64,000 nt of DNA from Stenopsyche tienmushanensis. Its lineage: Eukaryota; Arthropoda; Insecta; Trichoptera; Stenopsychidae. Numbering within the stretch: the stretch's first letter is position 1; each line of letters starts with the position of its first letter. Positions 36,281 to 48,925 of this stretch are shown here, in pieces. The translations under genes were made by a program, and so were the position numbers. The stretch is from positions 558,001 to 622,000 of the forward strand of contig WACJ01000404.1 in NCBI GenBank assembly GCA_008973525.1, read 5' to 3'. The notes under the pieces are model-generated. The model worked only from the letters and a program-made list of their open reading frames with translations, had not been told where the DNA came from and ran no database searches.

Positions 36281-38654
36281 CGCGGAGTTTTAATCCGTCG
36301 CAAATATTCCTGGATAAAAATTAAAAAGACACAGCGAAATAAAACCGCCGTGTTCAACAAGCACATCGAATATTGTTCGAATTGGAATTTCCTATTCGAG
36401 ATCCGAGATGGGGATACGAAATTCGATTTCTGGAACGAAATTTGCCATCGAGAAATATTTCCCGTAACCGTCAAAAATATAACTCCCGGTATAAAGTTCG
36501 ACGAAGCAGATTGATGTGTTTCAAAGATGATAAAAAAAAACAATTTCATTCGGCGAAAAATATATCTTACTCTAATTTTGCATGAATTATGCTTCAAATG
36601 TGAAAATACGGCATATGAAGCTCAGTTTTGCATATGCAAATATGAAATTCATCGGAGTTGATTCCAGATAAAAAAAATATAATGCAACCCTATTTAAAGC
36701 CTTAACAGAATTGGCTAAAATAATAGTTGAAGCTATACTCAAAATGAGTCTAATTCAGATAAAACGGGTCTCTATGGCTATTTATAAAATATATTCAAAC
36801 AATACTCACATATGTGACACTGAATTGTATTTAATTAATTATTAAAAATCTATTACTGTGCTTGCCTTCATTTCTTAGTGTTTGCATAAAAATATTATGC
36901 AATGATGCCAATGATCTTCATATATATAATATAAACAACAGTAATAAATTCATAGCTCTCACTTATTGAGCGTAACAATAAATGCGTGTTTCTTGAACCG
37001 TGTCTCAATACAAATAGATTCTAAATTTTGCTTATTATTCAGTTAATCTAATATAATAATTTTATTATACGCCATAGTTTTTAATGATAATTTTACCATA
37101 TTCCATATGCTTAAGTTTATCAAATAGCCTTCTTATTAACATTGGGGGATTTTAATTAGCAGAATGGGATTTTATACTACGAACAATAACAAACCCCTTT
37201 TTTCTGAAAAAATAACATTTTAATGTATGTATGTAGATCTAACCATGTAAAAGTAACTGTATAATAATATTTTTAAGTTGAATTTATATTCCCTTGGTGG
37301 AATTTTAAATTGTATATTTAAGATTTGAAGTCAATATACTATGTTATAAAGACAATACAATAGTTTTTTGCATGTATAAATTATTATATTCGCAATGTAA
37401 TTCCAAGAAAATATTTTTTTAAACAATAAATAATATAAAATCTGAATAAATACTTATTATTTTAGATAAAATAACGTATATATATTTTTTTTTCTTCTTG
37501 AAATTAAATTCAAAGGCAAAATAAGGCTTAGAAAAAAAGTTGTTTTCAAGAACTTCAAGCAGGTGACTTTAAACCGTATAACCTATAATATATTCGGAAG
37601 TTCCCGAATTGAAGATCCGACAACATTGTTTAGGGAGCACATGGGAGCACAGGATGGGCGAAATTGAAATTTGAATAATTCAGGCTACGGAAAACTGTGG
37701 TCTAATATAATAGACACTTGTTAACTGACGTAAAACCGCATCTTATAAAGATGGAGCTTTCTACGGAACAACTTTCACCAAGCAATAACTAATGCTCAAT
37801 TCACGTAAATATTTATCACAGCCCGAAAAAAAAAATGATGATACTCAATTTAGATTTCGTGATGAGTTTCAAAAGCTACACATTGTGAGATGTGCAAGTA
37901 TTTTTAGCCCGCACTTTCTTTAACTTTTCATCCCATTTTTGCAAGACCGGGACGGTTCTATACTGACGGAACGCCACACTCCCGATGGGAACAAAAGCAT
38001 AAAAAAACTTGTTCTTGTCTTCGTGGTGAGTTTCTTCAGCAGTGGAATACTTGTCTGTCCGTTTTCACTTCTTTTTTCCGATTATTTTCACAATGGAGAA
38101 GAAAAAAGTCCTGCTTCTCGAACAACTTCAGCTGAAAAGTTGGTTGTATTCATTCGTTCACGAATTAAAATATACACTCGACGGTATCGTCGATCCGACG
38201 TCGAAAGTTTAAATTACTATAATCATTTTGATATACGTATTTTTTGCCAAATTTCGACGTGCTTATATAACATTATCCAAACATCAAATAACCCTACAAT
38301 AACAAAAAATGTTAATCACGCTGTAAAATAATACAAATTACCCACAAACAGCTGACGTTATTTCATTTTAATTAAAGATATCATAAATGTATATTTTAAT
38401 ATTCATGTATTCAAATTTGTTATGATAGTTCCGATATTTACATGTTCAAGATAAAGCATAAATTTTCTTTGTGCTAGTATTCAGACTAATTTTACGCGAT
38501 GCACTCAATTATCGCGTAAATATGCTTACCCGGCATATCAATAGTAATAGTTTTGACAAATATAATAAATTTGTATTAAGTAGGGTTGGTTTTAAATAAT
38601 AATAAATAAATTAATGGTGAACGTAACACATTTTGGCCATGCAATTTCTGAATA

Positions 38655-38702
38655 TTTTTGCAATGTTCGAACCATTGCCAACCATTTTGATATGATTATT
38701 CA
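38655..38702 (-). repeat. Repeat G, short inverted fragment
   Basis: On the minus strand CATGAATAATCATATCAAAA and TGGTTGGCAATGGTT resemble the first 40 bp of the other two copies. Confidence 0.4.
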
Positions 38703-40254
38703 TGGCATATGCACATTTTTAAAAATGTAATTGTCAGCCACACTTCCTGTAGATTTGAATCTAATATTTGACGAGGATTGGATCGTCAGATGCCCCAGCA
38801 AGTAGAAGAAGGCATTAAAATAATTCTATTTCGAACAAGGCTGTGACTAGTTTAAGTATGGTAAAAAAACTACAAATGTGGTGCTTTTTTATTTTAACAA
38901 AAACATTATACAGCAGGCAAAAATCTATACTCACAGAGTTTTTTTTAAATAATGGCTAATTTTTTGATACATGAATATTAAATATTCGTTAGAAGAAATT
39001 CAGACAGTGTACGATTTGTTTTAAAAATATTAAAATGAAAGTTAAGAAAGGAAGTCAAAAGAAAAAATCAATTATGAAATAATCTGGTGTTTCTATTTTA
39101 TAAATTGGTTGTACTTGTATAGGATGACATTTGCTATTTCTTGAGGATATTTTTTTATTTTATTTACAAAGTCTCAATATTTGTGGAAATCTAATATATC
39201 ATGATCTTCCATTGTTGAAATTTATGGCTAGAGAGAAATAGATTCCAAATACAATTTGGACAGATGGAGATATAAAACCTTTAAAAAATTCCTAATGAAA
39301 ATTTATTACATAGCCATTTTTCCTTCAAAATTTAAATTTGTGTATTGTATAAATATTGAGCTTTTATTTGCGCTAAAAATATGACTATTTGGCATGATGG
39401 GATGAAAAGCTCATAAAAATGCTGTTGTAACACAAAAATGAGTACCGTGTAAACATGCTGAAAGTGCCAGCGCTCGGTTAGTTTCAAATTAAACAATTAC
39501 ACTTACAAAAATAGAATTTTAATCCGGCAAGCAAATGAAACATTTGCGTTGCCATGCAAATTTTAATGCCTCGCCCGTTTAATTTGAAACAATCAGCATT
39601 TTTATAATGAAGCAATTAATTAGGGAGTACAAGGGACCGTGTTGTAACTTCATTCCGAGATAACATCTTAACGCAGTGGTATAAAATTTAACGGGTGCCA
39701 TGTTTACCTTTTGTCCGTAATGGCCGCCATCGAAGATGAAATCATCTTATAATTGCAGAAATTAACCGTGGCGGGGCTGAACCACCCCACTTCTGGTAAT
39801 TTGCACCCCCCGGTGAGGGTGAAAGCTGGACGAGTGGTAACTAGGTGGGAAACTTATTGTAATCCAAAGCGGAGTTAACTTTAAACAACTCAATTTGTCG
39901 AGCGGCTCCTACAGGCATAGGCCACCTTTTTAACGCTCGTTTGCCATATACACTTTTACCCGGATAACAAAAGTGCTTAGTAATTTGTAAAAAATGTAAG
40001 AATGAGCAAATGACTCGCGAGAAAAATGATTTATAATATAATGCATGCTGGGGTAGACAGTAATAGTACTGTCTTGAACCCCCTTCCTCCAACTGCTCAA
40101 ATCCAGATGTGCGTCTTCTTTGTCTACCTGTCTATCCCAGCGTAGATCAGGTCTTTTTGATGGGTCTGATGTCACTTGGTTTCAAATCCTTTATAGCACT
40201 AACGTCTCTATGTACTTGTCCAATGAGGACAGATATGAAAAACGAATCTAATGA

Positions 40255-40351
40255 TTAACTCTTCGCCACTTAAGCCTTTTTTTGTGCGGTAGATGTGTTC
40301 CGCGGAAAATCGCACAAAAAAGGATTTAAATAGAAAAGGTGAAGATGCGTT
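40255..40351. mobile_element. Foldback element / piggyBac-like end beginning at TTAA
   Basis: From TTAACTCTTCGCC the sequence runs through CTTTTTTTGTGCG. After about 22 bases it returns through CGCACAAAAAAGG to GGTGAAGATG, the imperfect complement of its beginning. The inner arms are nearly perfect and the outer arms are degenerate. TTAA plus CTCTTCGCC resembles piggyBac-family ends, but no second TTAA was found. Confidence 0.4.
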
Positions 40352-41896
40352 CCATGGATTTTAAAAACGGCAAAACTTTGAAACAGCTATATAAAATATA
40401 TCTAAAATCACATAAAAAAAAAGTTGGAAAACAATAAGGCAATTAAAAAATAACATTTTTGGTAACATTTAAAGGACGTATCATTGGTGAAATTTTAAGG
40501 ATGTCTGACATCTGACATCTTTAATACCGGAAATCCACTAGAAAAATACTAATTATTTCAATTACAAACTATCATAGCTGTATGATAATTTTCGTTGCGA
40601 TTTTCGATATAATTCAAAATGCTCTCTTCTTCGGAAGAAATAGTACACCCAGTGTCAATGTCATCATTGTTCTGTGTAGATTTTCTCTTCCCAACAATAT
40701 AATTCATAATAAATGTAGATATTTCCTAACTCATAAAAAATAAATCACAATATAGCGACTGTTTAAAAAAAATCAATCAAGTCAGTTTCGAGAAAAACGC
40801 GTTAAAAGATTTTATTATGGTAGGACCAACCGAGTTGCCATGTCACTAAAATAGCTATAACTCCGTAAGTAATTAGAATTTTGGAAATTACTTTGGAAAA
40901 TATATTTTTAAAAGATCAAAATATTGGAAAAAATCCAAAAAAACGAAATCAATTTTTTCAAAAATCTAAACCAAAATAAAGGGCGTGGTCGTATATTCAG
41001 CGATAGCAGATGCAATATAATTTACACAGTCGCAAATTATATTTTTTTCCAAATTTCGGTTAGTGTTGATGATGTATTTTCTATTTTATCCAAAATATCT
41101 CGATATTTACTCTTTATGAAAAAAAAGTTGCTTTAAAAAAAAACGCATAACTTCGAAATCGCACAAAAAGAAGTTTGAGTGTATACAACAATATGCTAAC
41201 AAGAAGAATTCCGTTTGAGAAAGCTTCAACTTAAATATCAACTTTTTCAGGGCTTAAATTGATCGAATGTACAAATAAATCAATCTCACAGGTTAGTCAC
41301 AATTTAAATGTAAGCTTTTCAAATAAATATCCAGAAATTAAGCCATTTTCATACTCTGAAGAGATATTTCAGTCAATTTACATTAAAGTTTTTAATATAT
41401 GTGGATATTTGCTATTTACCACTTTTTTACAACTTTAGGTATATTCCCTTTTCGCTTGGTGGTCAATTTCATTACTCAACTTGGGTTCAACATGAAGTTT
41501 TAGTGAATCTGAAAGATATTTGGTTTCAGGCATGGAATTCCCTATAACTATTTATACAACTATGTTATCTTTTATTGGATTCTTAGCCGGAAGCGAACAT
41601 TAATGTTATGCTTTTTGTTTTTTAATGTAATCTCTTTAAAAGGGGAACACTTAATGACACATTTTCAAAGCTCACTGGAAGCGCTGAAACTCATTTCCAG
41701 CGAGCCAGCTCCCGATTGCATAGCATAACGATTCACTTATAAAGAATTTAGAAAGTTGTTGAAGCTGCAGGCGTTGTTTGCAGCCGACTTTGCTGCAGGC
41801 CACGAGGCTTTAACTTTTCCGCCCCTCACCGAGTTAAATAAAGTTGGCGAATGTTTCTCGTGCTTATTTGGGTAGTCCAGAGTGGAGAAACACGTC

Positions 41897-41984
41897 CTGA
41901 CATGCCGAAAGCTCGAAGTTTGCTTTAATTGCCGGATTCCTATGGCCCATTTCGAGGGTGCAATTTGCATTTTAACACGGTTAA
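41897..41984. promoter_or_regulatory. Second intronic block with the same motif pair
   Basis: CTGACATGCCGAAAGC (41897-41912) and TTTAACACGGTTAA (41971-41984). The wider block 41640-42100 is GC-richer and open in short frames on both strands, which I do not recognise as protein. Confidence 0.3.
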
Positions 41985-44884
41985 TGCCGAAGAGAGGAGA
42001 AGCAATGCATAAGATGTCCTTGAAACGAGACATGAAGCATGAACTGAAAACGAACTTAATGCCCTCCTAAGCTCGTGCAAGAATTAAGCGCACTTTGGCG
42101 AAATTATTTTGGGGCTGTGATTCGAAATTTGGCTTTAGCCTCGTTAAAATTTGAAATTCAAAACGTTCAATTTGTACAACAATTCTAAGAGGATTTATAT
42201 TAATATTAATAAAATGTGTTTTTCAAAAGAGTCATCCATACATTGGAAGTATTGATACTGATTCCACATATGGCAAATTCGACAAACTCTGTTTTTATCA
42301 TAATTTATGCAATATCTACGTTCTTTACAAAAATGATGTGCTTACTATCATTACTTAGTAGTAGTAAGTAGTTGTTGATCAGAAAGAGAGAGAGCATCAT
42401 TTATACTCTCTCCGTCTCTGTCGCACACACGCGTGCTTATAAATGCTATGCCCATGCGCCGCGCTGCTTCTACTATGTGCACTTTTTATATATTACACAA
42501 ACACACCACAACATATTTTAGCTAATAATTTATATTGTATGAAAAGTGTAATAGAAAATAAATCGAATATAGATAGAGTATGAGCCTTAAGAAGACGGAA
42601 CAAGCGAATAAACTGCCAAAAATATTAATAAAAACTTGAATAGAAAAAGAGAGTATTAAGCCAGGCAAATGAAAAAAAAATCATAAAAATCGTTAACTAA
42701 TTGAAAGAGTAATGCTTAAAAAAGATTGAATAGTAATGACATATTTTTCATACCGAAATCGACCGCTTGTCAATAAAAATTTTATGTTCATACAAGAATA
42801 ACGTTAATTAATGACTTGTCAAGCTGTAAAGGTGTATTCAACAACTACACGAATTAAATTAATATATCCTTGACTTGTAGCTTTTACTCTCCAACTTACA
42901 AGAATATAAGGCTTTCGAATTAAAACTTCGCTATATAAATTATTTTATAAGCGTTTTTATCCTCCAGAATAAGTGTTGCTAATTGCACTTCGTAGTAGTT
43001 GTTAAACTGCTGATAAAAGCTCACTCATTTTTGCTATAAATTCAGTATACAAGACTGCCTTGAGTATTATACGTACCATAATTTTACTTACGATTTTTAG
43101 GATATTTTGTACTTATGTACAATTTGACTAACACTTTTTTGCGGCCAAACCACATTTGACTACTTCGAATTACAAAAATATTATTGTGTAATAAGTTAAA
43201 ACATATTTTGGGGAAGTGAGTGTACACGAGGATCTGCTCAGGTCATAATCAGCGAACGTTACACTCAACTGTACGTATCAATTAATCAAGGCATAAAAAT
43301 ACATTTATAGATGTACGCTTTTAATTTGATACATAAATATGATGTATTTAGTATGAATGCTAAAAATCCTTATAAATAAATCTTCCGTTGAATTCGTGAA
43401 TATTTTTAAAGCTTATTTTTTTAATATAAATTAAGAGCGGCACCTTTACACGTTTCAAGTGTAAACATTGAAACTTCAGCGAAAAAATTCGGTTACGATT
43501 ATAATTGAGTTAGGGCGCGTTCCTGGTCCAGATGTTTTATATGTAAATACGAGGGTGGATTTTACGCCGCAGAGGCTGTATTATCTGGTGGAAGATCAAA
43601 CGTTGTACAGATGGAAGCAAATAAAAAACCAGTTAGTTTATTCAAAATCAGCTCTTTGTTGTACAATATTGAATATGCATAATTTGTACGCAAGTACAAA
43701 AAAATCCGTGCGTATTCAGTGCTTTTTCAAGGGATGAATCCATAGGAAGAGGGCATCTCTCCGGGCCCGAAAGGAAATATCAAGTTTCGAGGCGAGGACG
43801 ATAATTGAAATATTAGCAAAATTTGTTTTTAAAGCGACGGCTACGCGTGCCGAATTTTCAAGCGGGTTCGAAAAATCCCAAATTGAAAAAAAAAATGGAA
43901 ACATCATCCCTTCACCCCATTTGGTCGTGGTAAACATTTATTTCTCTTTTCGTTGCCACGGGGCCTTCTCATAGTAACTCAACGCCCAATTAATTTAACG
44001 ACGCGGTCATAATTTCCGCCAAAGGGTTCTACGGCCGTTTATCGCTATTAAATTCGATCGATTTGAATAATTTGATGCCCGGTGTGTTTTCTTTTAATTT
44101 TTACAACATCCCGGGTTGAAAAAACAAAACGGGAATTTATCAAAACGGGACATTTTACTTGCTAATGAGGCGGTCGCCTTAACTCGTTAGCGCTCACCCT
44201 GTTTGCAAGAAAAACATTTCATTGTTTTAATTATAAGATACCGCGAAGGTCAGATTTGCGGGTGACTTGTGACATTATGTTAAAGAGTCCAGTAGAGGGT
44301 TAGTGTTTTTAGCACAATGGGGGAGGGAATGTTTTAAGGCCATTCTTTGAAAAGGGTTAATTTTAACTTTGTCATCAACGAGAAGAAAAAATATTTCGAA
44401 ACATAATAGAATGGAACGATATTTTTTTTAAATTTTAAACAGTTAAATATTTTCCATTAAATTAATAAAGATTCAATAAAAAATATCAAGAAGAACATTC
44501 GTTTGGTTAATACATTTGCATATTAACACTTTTCATTCAGGATGTTCCGCCTCAAACACCCATGGACAAGTGAAAGTACTAAAAGGACAATATTCAGTCA
44601 GTTCATCGTTACATATAAAAAACGTATTTGCAAAAAAAAAATGTATATATAATTTGCTATATTTTGCTAACGGATGACATTTCATATATTTTATATGATT
44701 AAAATATTGTCATATGTGTGTATTGTTATTCCTAGAAATAAATTTAAACTTATATCAACTCTATACGATATTTAATTCAAGCTAAAGTTACGCTATCCTT
44801 ATCATGCATTAACGAGGGAACGGACACCAACGTTGGGATTCCATTACGCGTAAACGCGGGCACGGACTGTTAAATGTTAAGAAA

Positions 44885-44901
44885 ATCATCATCATCATCA
44901 T
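44885..44901 (+). repeat. (ATC)n microsatellite
   Basis: Five perfect ATC units plus two bases. Confidence 0.9.
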
Positions 44902-47900
44902 ATTTTTGGCCGATCCTTCATATTTGAAACATATAAATGCCGTGCGCATATATTTGTGCTTTTCATCACTTTTCAGCCACACCCACAAATTCGTATTCCC
45001 CTTTTTATTATTAATTTTTTAAACTTATTAAAGTACAATAATGTATTGTTGGGTTTTCGTCCAAATTCTCTTATTTGTGATTTTTTGAAGTTTCTAAAAA
45101 AAGAGCTTGTAGGGTAGTCTTTTGTCATTCTTTGGGTAAGATATATAGCATGAATATTACCACAAAGTGTTTATAAAACTCTCTAAGATTCAAATCCTGA
45201 TCCAGAATGACAATATACCCGTTAAAAAATTAATTTTCCACTAGAGTTTGACGTTAAAATGTTGGTTTTGCTATCACGCAAAACGCAGATAAAGTGTTAA
45301 TGTATGCAAGATAAACGTTTTTAACGTTTGTTCAATGAAAAATTTGTTCAATACAATATCAAACCTAGGGGAAATTAATGTAGTTTTATTCAGCAAAAAT
45401 GTCTATCCCCGACTTGCAATCATGCAAATTCAAATACGATAGAATCAAATCTTTTTCAGTATATATTTATAGATCGAAAAATAACTATGCTTTGTAATAT
45501 TCGTTAAAAGTATTTGGCGACCGAGCATTGGCTTCGCCAAATTTTTTTATGCCATTCTACCAAAATAATACAATTTTCGTTTTTTTCCGTTCCGATTCGA
45601 GACATATTGTAAGAGCTTTTTATATAATTTGGCACAGTACCAGTATCGATGACCGCACCTTTTTAATCCTATTTATCGTCCCACTCTATCCCGTACATCC
45701 AGTTTCTAAATTATTTAAGAGGCAGAAAATAAGTATAGCGTATAATGACCCGATAATAAATTTTCGTTTGAGATTTTCGACCGGTCCCCAACGTCGACAA
45801 ATGCCTATCGCAGTCCAGAGGTAAGGATTTTTTCGCTTCTCCTCTTTCTTCCTCCCTTTGCTCCCGATGTGGTATTGAGATGTCGCAGATGGCGTGAGCT
45901 TCGTGGCAATTCCCGAAAATTGACATGCTTATATAGGCGAGGGGCAGATATCTTTTATTTTTTCGTCTGAACCAAATGACTTGACGTTTTTGGTTATCGG
46001 AATCGAACGATAATCAATAATCTGGTCAACGCCCAAATTTATATGTCCGTATAAAAAATAAAATATAATCAAAATTCATGAAGCCACAGCCCTGCTCTGT
46101 CGTTGCACTTATTTCTTGTTGGGAACAAGACTTAAAGGCTTTTAGACCGATCTCTTCACGCTTATGAAACTTGCATACGGTCTTCATTTTCAGAAAATAT
46201 AAGGAAAGATTTGCTTGGGTATTTTGTTGTCTTTCATAAGTACTCTTTCTTCGTCATAAGAGCGCATACTTTTTAAAAGCTTTCTTGTTTGAACGAGTAA
46301 TTGGAATTTTGAATAGATATTCAATACAAAAGAGTAGAATTATCGACTTCAAAACCACCTTAATTAAAATATATTTAGGATTATACACAAGTAATTCTAG
46401 TATTTATTTATTCCGAACAATATTTCGAGAGATTTCATTTATTATCAAAGATGTTGTTTTATTAGGTTTATTAAAAAGTCCTTTAACTCAAAATTTATTA
46501 TATTTAAATATGCACTTTTAAGGAAGAACGAAAAATAATAAGAAAAATAGAGACCATTTTCAGTGAGCTTGTATTGACAAACGGTTAAAGAACTCATTTT
46601 TATAACCATTACAAAGTGAAAATTATTAATTTATTGATATAGTTGTACATATGAATATTAAATAAGGTGATAAGATAATCGAGGATGATTTTAAAACAGG
46701 GCAGGATATTTTTGTGCAGGTTTCGGTTCCTATCCCTAAATCATTACATATAATAAAAAAGGATCTTCTATGTTTACAATGAGACAGCACTGGAGTTGAG
46801 CAAATTTGTCAGATAAAATGAAATATGATAACACTTTGTATTTAAAAAAAAACAGATCATTTTTTATGATTCCACATATTAAGGCAATTAATTACAATAA
46901 CTTCCCTCCCCTCCTCAGCGCTTTCTTTCTAAATAGACGACCTCACTGGGTTCATTCATTATCGGTTCGTAGCAGTTCACAGATTAGGGAGACGAATGCG
47001 AAGAAAATACGACTCCTTTATTTAAGTTTTTATTCATACGATAAGATAAAGACCACAGTTATGAGATCGAAGAAGGCAGCGTGAAGACCAGGTCTTATTG
47101 CGGCCGAGACGATTGGTCGGGTTTTTAAGACTTAACTGGAAACTTTGAAAACTCACTCAGAGCAGACAAACTAAAATCCGGTTTTTTTCAAAGATTTTGA
47201 AATAATTTCATTTTCATTAATCGAATATTTGGGACCCCTAGTCATCAATTATATTTTAATTTAAACTTTGATCGCTTTTTGTTAAGTATCTTGCACGGTC
47301 ATTGTCGTTGCATTCCTGTTTGAGTCCCCATAAGACATCAGAAATAGATTAAAGCTCCGGGAAACAATGTTCGGTTGGGGATTGAAAAACACTCCCTTGT
47401 TATGCAGCCAAGAGATCCAGATAACAAATACACTCTCCTAGATCATCTTGATACTTTCAAACGATGTGAAAATATTTATTTTTATTTAATACACAAATAG
47501 GATCGGGTATGTGACATAACATAACGCTCAGATGGGTAAATCAGAGGGTCACAATGGTACCAGGGGTGACAATGGCTGGTCGGCGCTCCGATAATGGCCC
47601 ATCTCATATCGCCATTGGGCAAAAACGTTTTGTTCGCCATATAAAATAATACCGGTCCCGACATCATATAATGTTCCTCACACCATTTGCTGATGCACAA
47701 CGCCGATAAATATTTCGGTCGTCAAAATAATGCCACGATAAAGGATTCGATCAGCGAAGCAGTAAACCACAATAATGATCATTACAACACCATATTTCCA
47801 GCTGCCCTATACAATTTTCGATGCAATAAAGTGTAATTGTCCAGCAGTCGTACATTCGAATCAGAGGCGATGCCGTATTTTATTGTGCTTCGCCGATAAG

Positions 47901-48329
47901 CATGTAATGTAATGGAAAATTTCGGCGAAAATGTAGGAATCCGTCTATATTGACGTATACATGCTAAGCACGGCAAAATTATGCTGAATTAACATTCGAT
48001 TATTTTTTTAGTTAAATCTATTAAGATTCCACATAAGCTCTAGAAAAATATAATACATCAAAGCAAATAAAATAGGATATCAGCTTCATTATTATGATAG
48101 CGATTTTAATTGAAAATGATTGATTAAAGCAATAAACAATATCATACACAGAAAAAGGTATCGTTATCGGTACGAGCGCGATAAAATAAAGACAATAATA
48201 TTTTCGACCGATTGTAAAATTTAAACAACCTACCCGATCAGTCTTCTTCGGACAACTTCGTTTTGTAGAATCGTTCTGTAGACATGTTCAGGAATGGTGT
48301 ACAATCGCGAGGCGCTCATTGCTTTTATC

Positions 48330-48435
48330 AGCAGTCCGAAAACCGGACCGATTGGACACACAGACCTTATGGCCACTCCATCCTTTTTTAGGACTTTTTG
48401 CGGCATTTTATATGATATGTACGGCTAACTTGCAT
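48330..48435 (+). repeat. Repeat E, copy 1
   Basis: It shares about 90 bp with 58276-58365: CGGACCG, GGA(C/T)ACACAGACC, GTGGCCA or ATGGCCA, TCC(C/A)TCCT and GGCATTTT. Class unknown. Confidence 0.55.
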
Positions 48436-48696
48436 AGGTGGCTCGAACCAAATGAGGTAGCGAGCGAGTCTAGATTTCCTTGCGCATATAAAAACTATAT
48501 ATTTGTCTATCTTATTAGATTATGCTGCTATCTTGGCAAGTGTTTTAAGTTTTAAGATACACAATCTAAGTAGTTCCCCACACTTTGAAGCGGACATGAA
48601 TTATGGATTCGGGTTTTGCACCTTGCTCTATGCTTTTGTTGAGCGGGCTGGTATGTTTTTTAGTTGAAGATTACCACGTTCCTTTATCTCAGATAT

Positions 48697-48925
48697 GAAG
48701 TGATGGATCCATGTTTCATCCTAAATTGATGCAAAAATTCAGCCTTATTGCTGTTGAATATTCGCCAAACACTCGATTGAAACATCATCAATTTTGAGCA
48801 AACGCGGCATTCATCTTACGCACAGCTTTCTCATGTCCAAATTTTCAGTCAATATGTAACGTATAGCATTTTTTGAAAGACCTACTATGTCTGCTAGTTC
48901 GCGTACTTACGGTCGATGGTCATCC
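48697..48925 (-). pseudogene. Third mariner transposase fragment
   Basis: On the minus strand, pieces of a mariner DNA-binding domain and first catalytic block can be read in shifting frames. DHR with following TRT/SRH residues is followed by NAIRYILTENLDMRKL, then DVSIECLANIQQ, AEFLHQF and DETWIHHF (48697-48720). The order and spacing match mariner proteins, and the aspartate of DETW is the first catalytic residue. Several stops and small shifts interrupt it. I saw neither terminal repeats nor the later catalytic motifs, so this is an old fragment. It differs in sequence from the relics at 13 and 32 kb. Confidence 0.7.

Larger units (their letters stand above)
35719..40254. other. Start of the 35-57 kb intron
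   Basis: It holds the 36.2-kb motif block, the repeat G fragment and an unrecognised 130-codon plus-strand frame at 37939-38331 without splice context. The 39480-39840 stretch is GC-richer. Confidence 0.4.
40352..48329. other. Middle of the 35-57 kb intron
   Basis: On the minus strand at 40560-40710 a short frame (MNYIVGKRKS, with an acidic SSEEES run) follows the TTAA foldback and could be a transposon scrap. The 40770-41170 A/T-homopolymer block resembles transposon flanks. GC-richer blocks lie at 41640-42100, 43740-44340 and 47480-47990. No exon found. Confidence 0.4.

Noticed and set aside
36151..36597. 148-codon minus-strand ORF
   Set aside because: Unrecognisable, no splice context, with opposing frames open on the plus strand; better explained as a GC-richer non-coding block.
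37939..38331. 130-codon plus-strand ORF with a hydrophobic run
   Set aside because: No recognisable domain, no start context, and stretches of typical intronic codons. Kept only as a note in the intron entry.
42383..42422. GAGAGAG and CTCTCTC inverted tracts as a MITE
   Set aside because: Only low-complexity arms with no target duplication or terminal repeat beyond them.
43468..43737. 89-codon plus-strand ORF
   Set aside because: It reads protein-like in part, but no domain is recognised and no splice sites bracket it.
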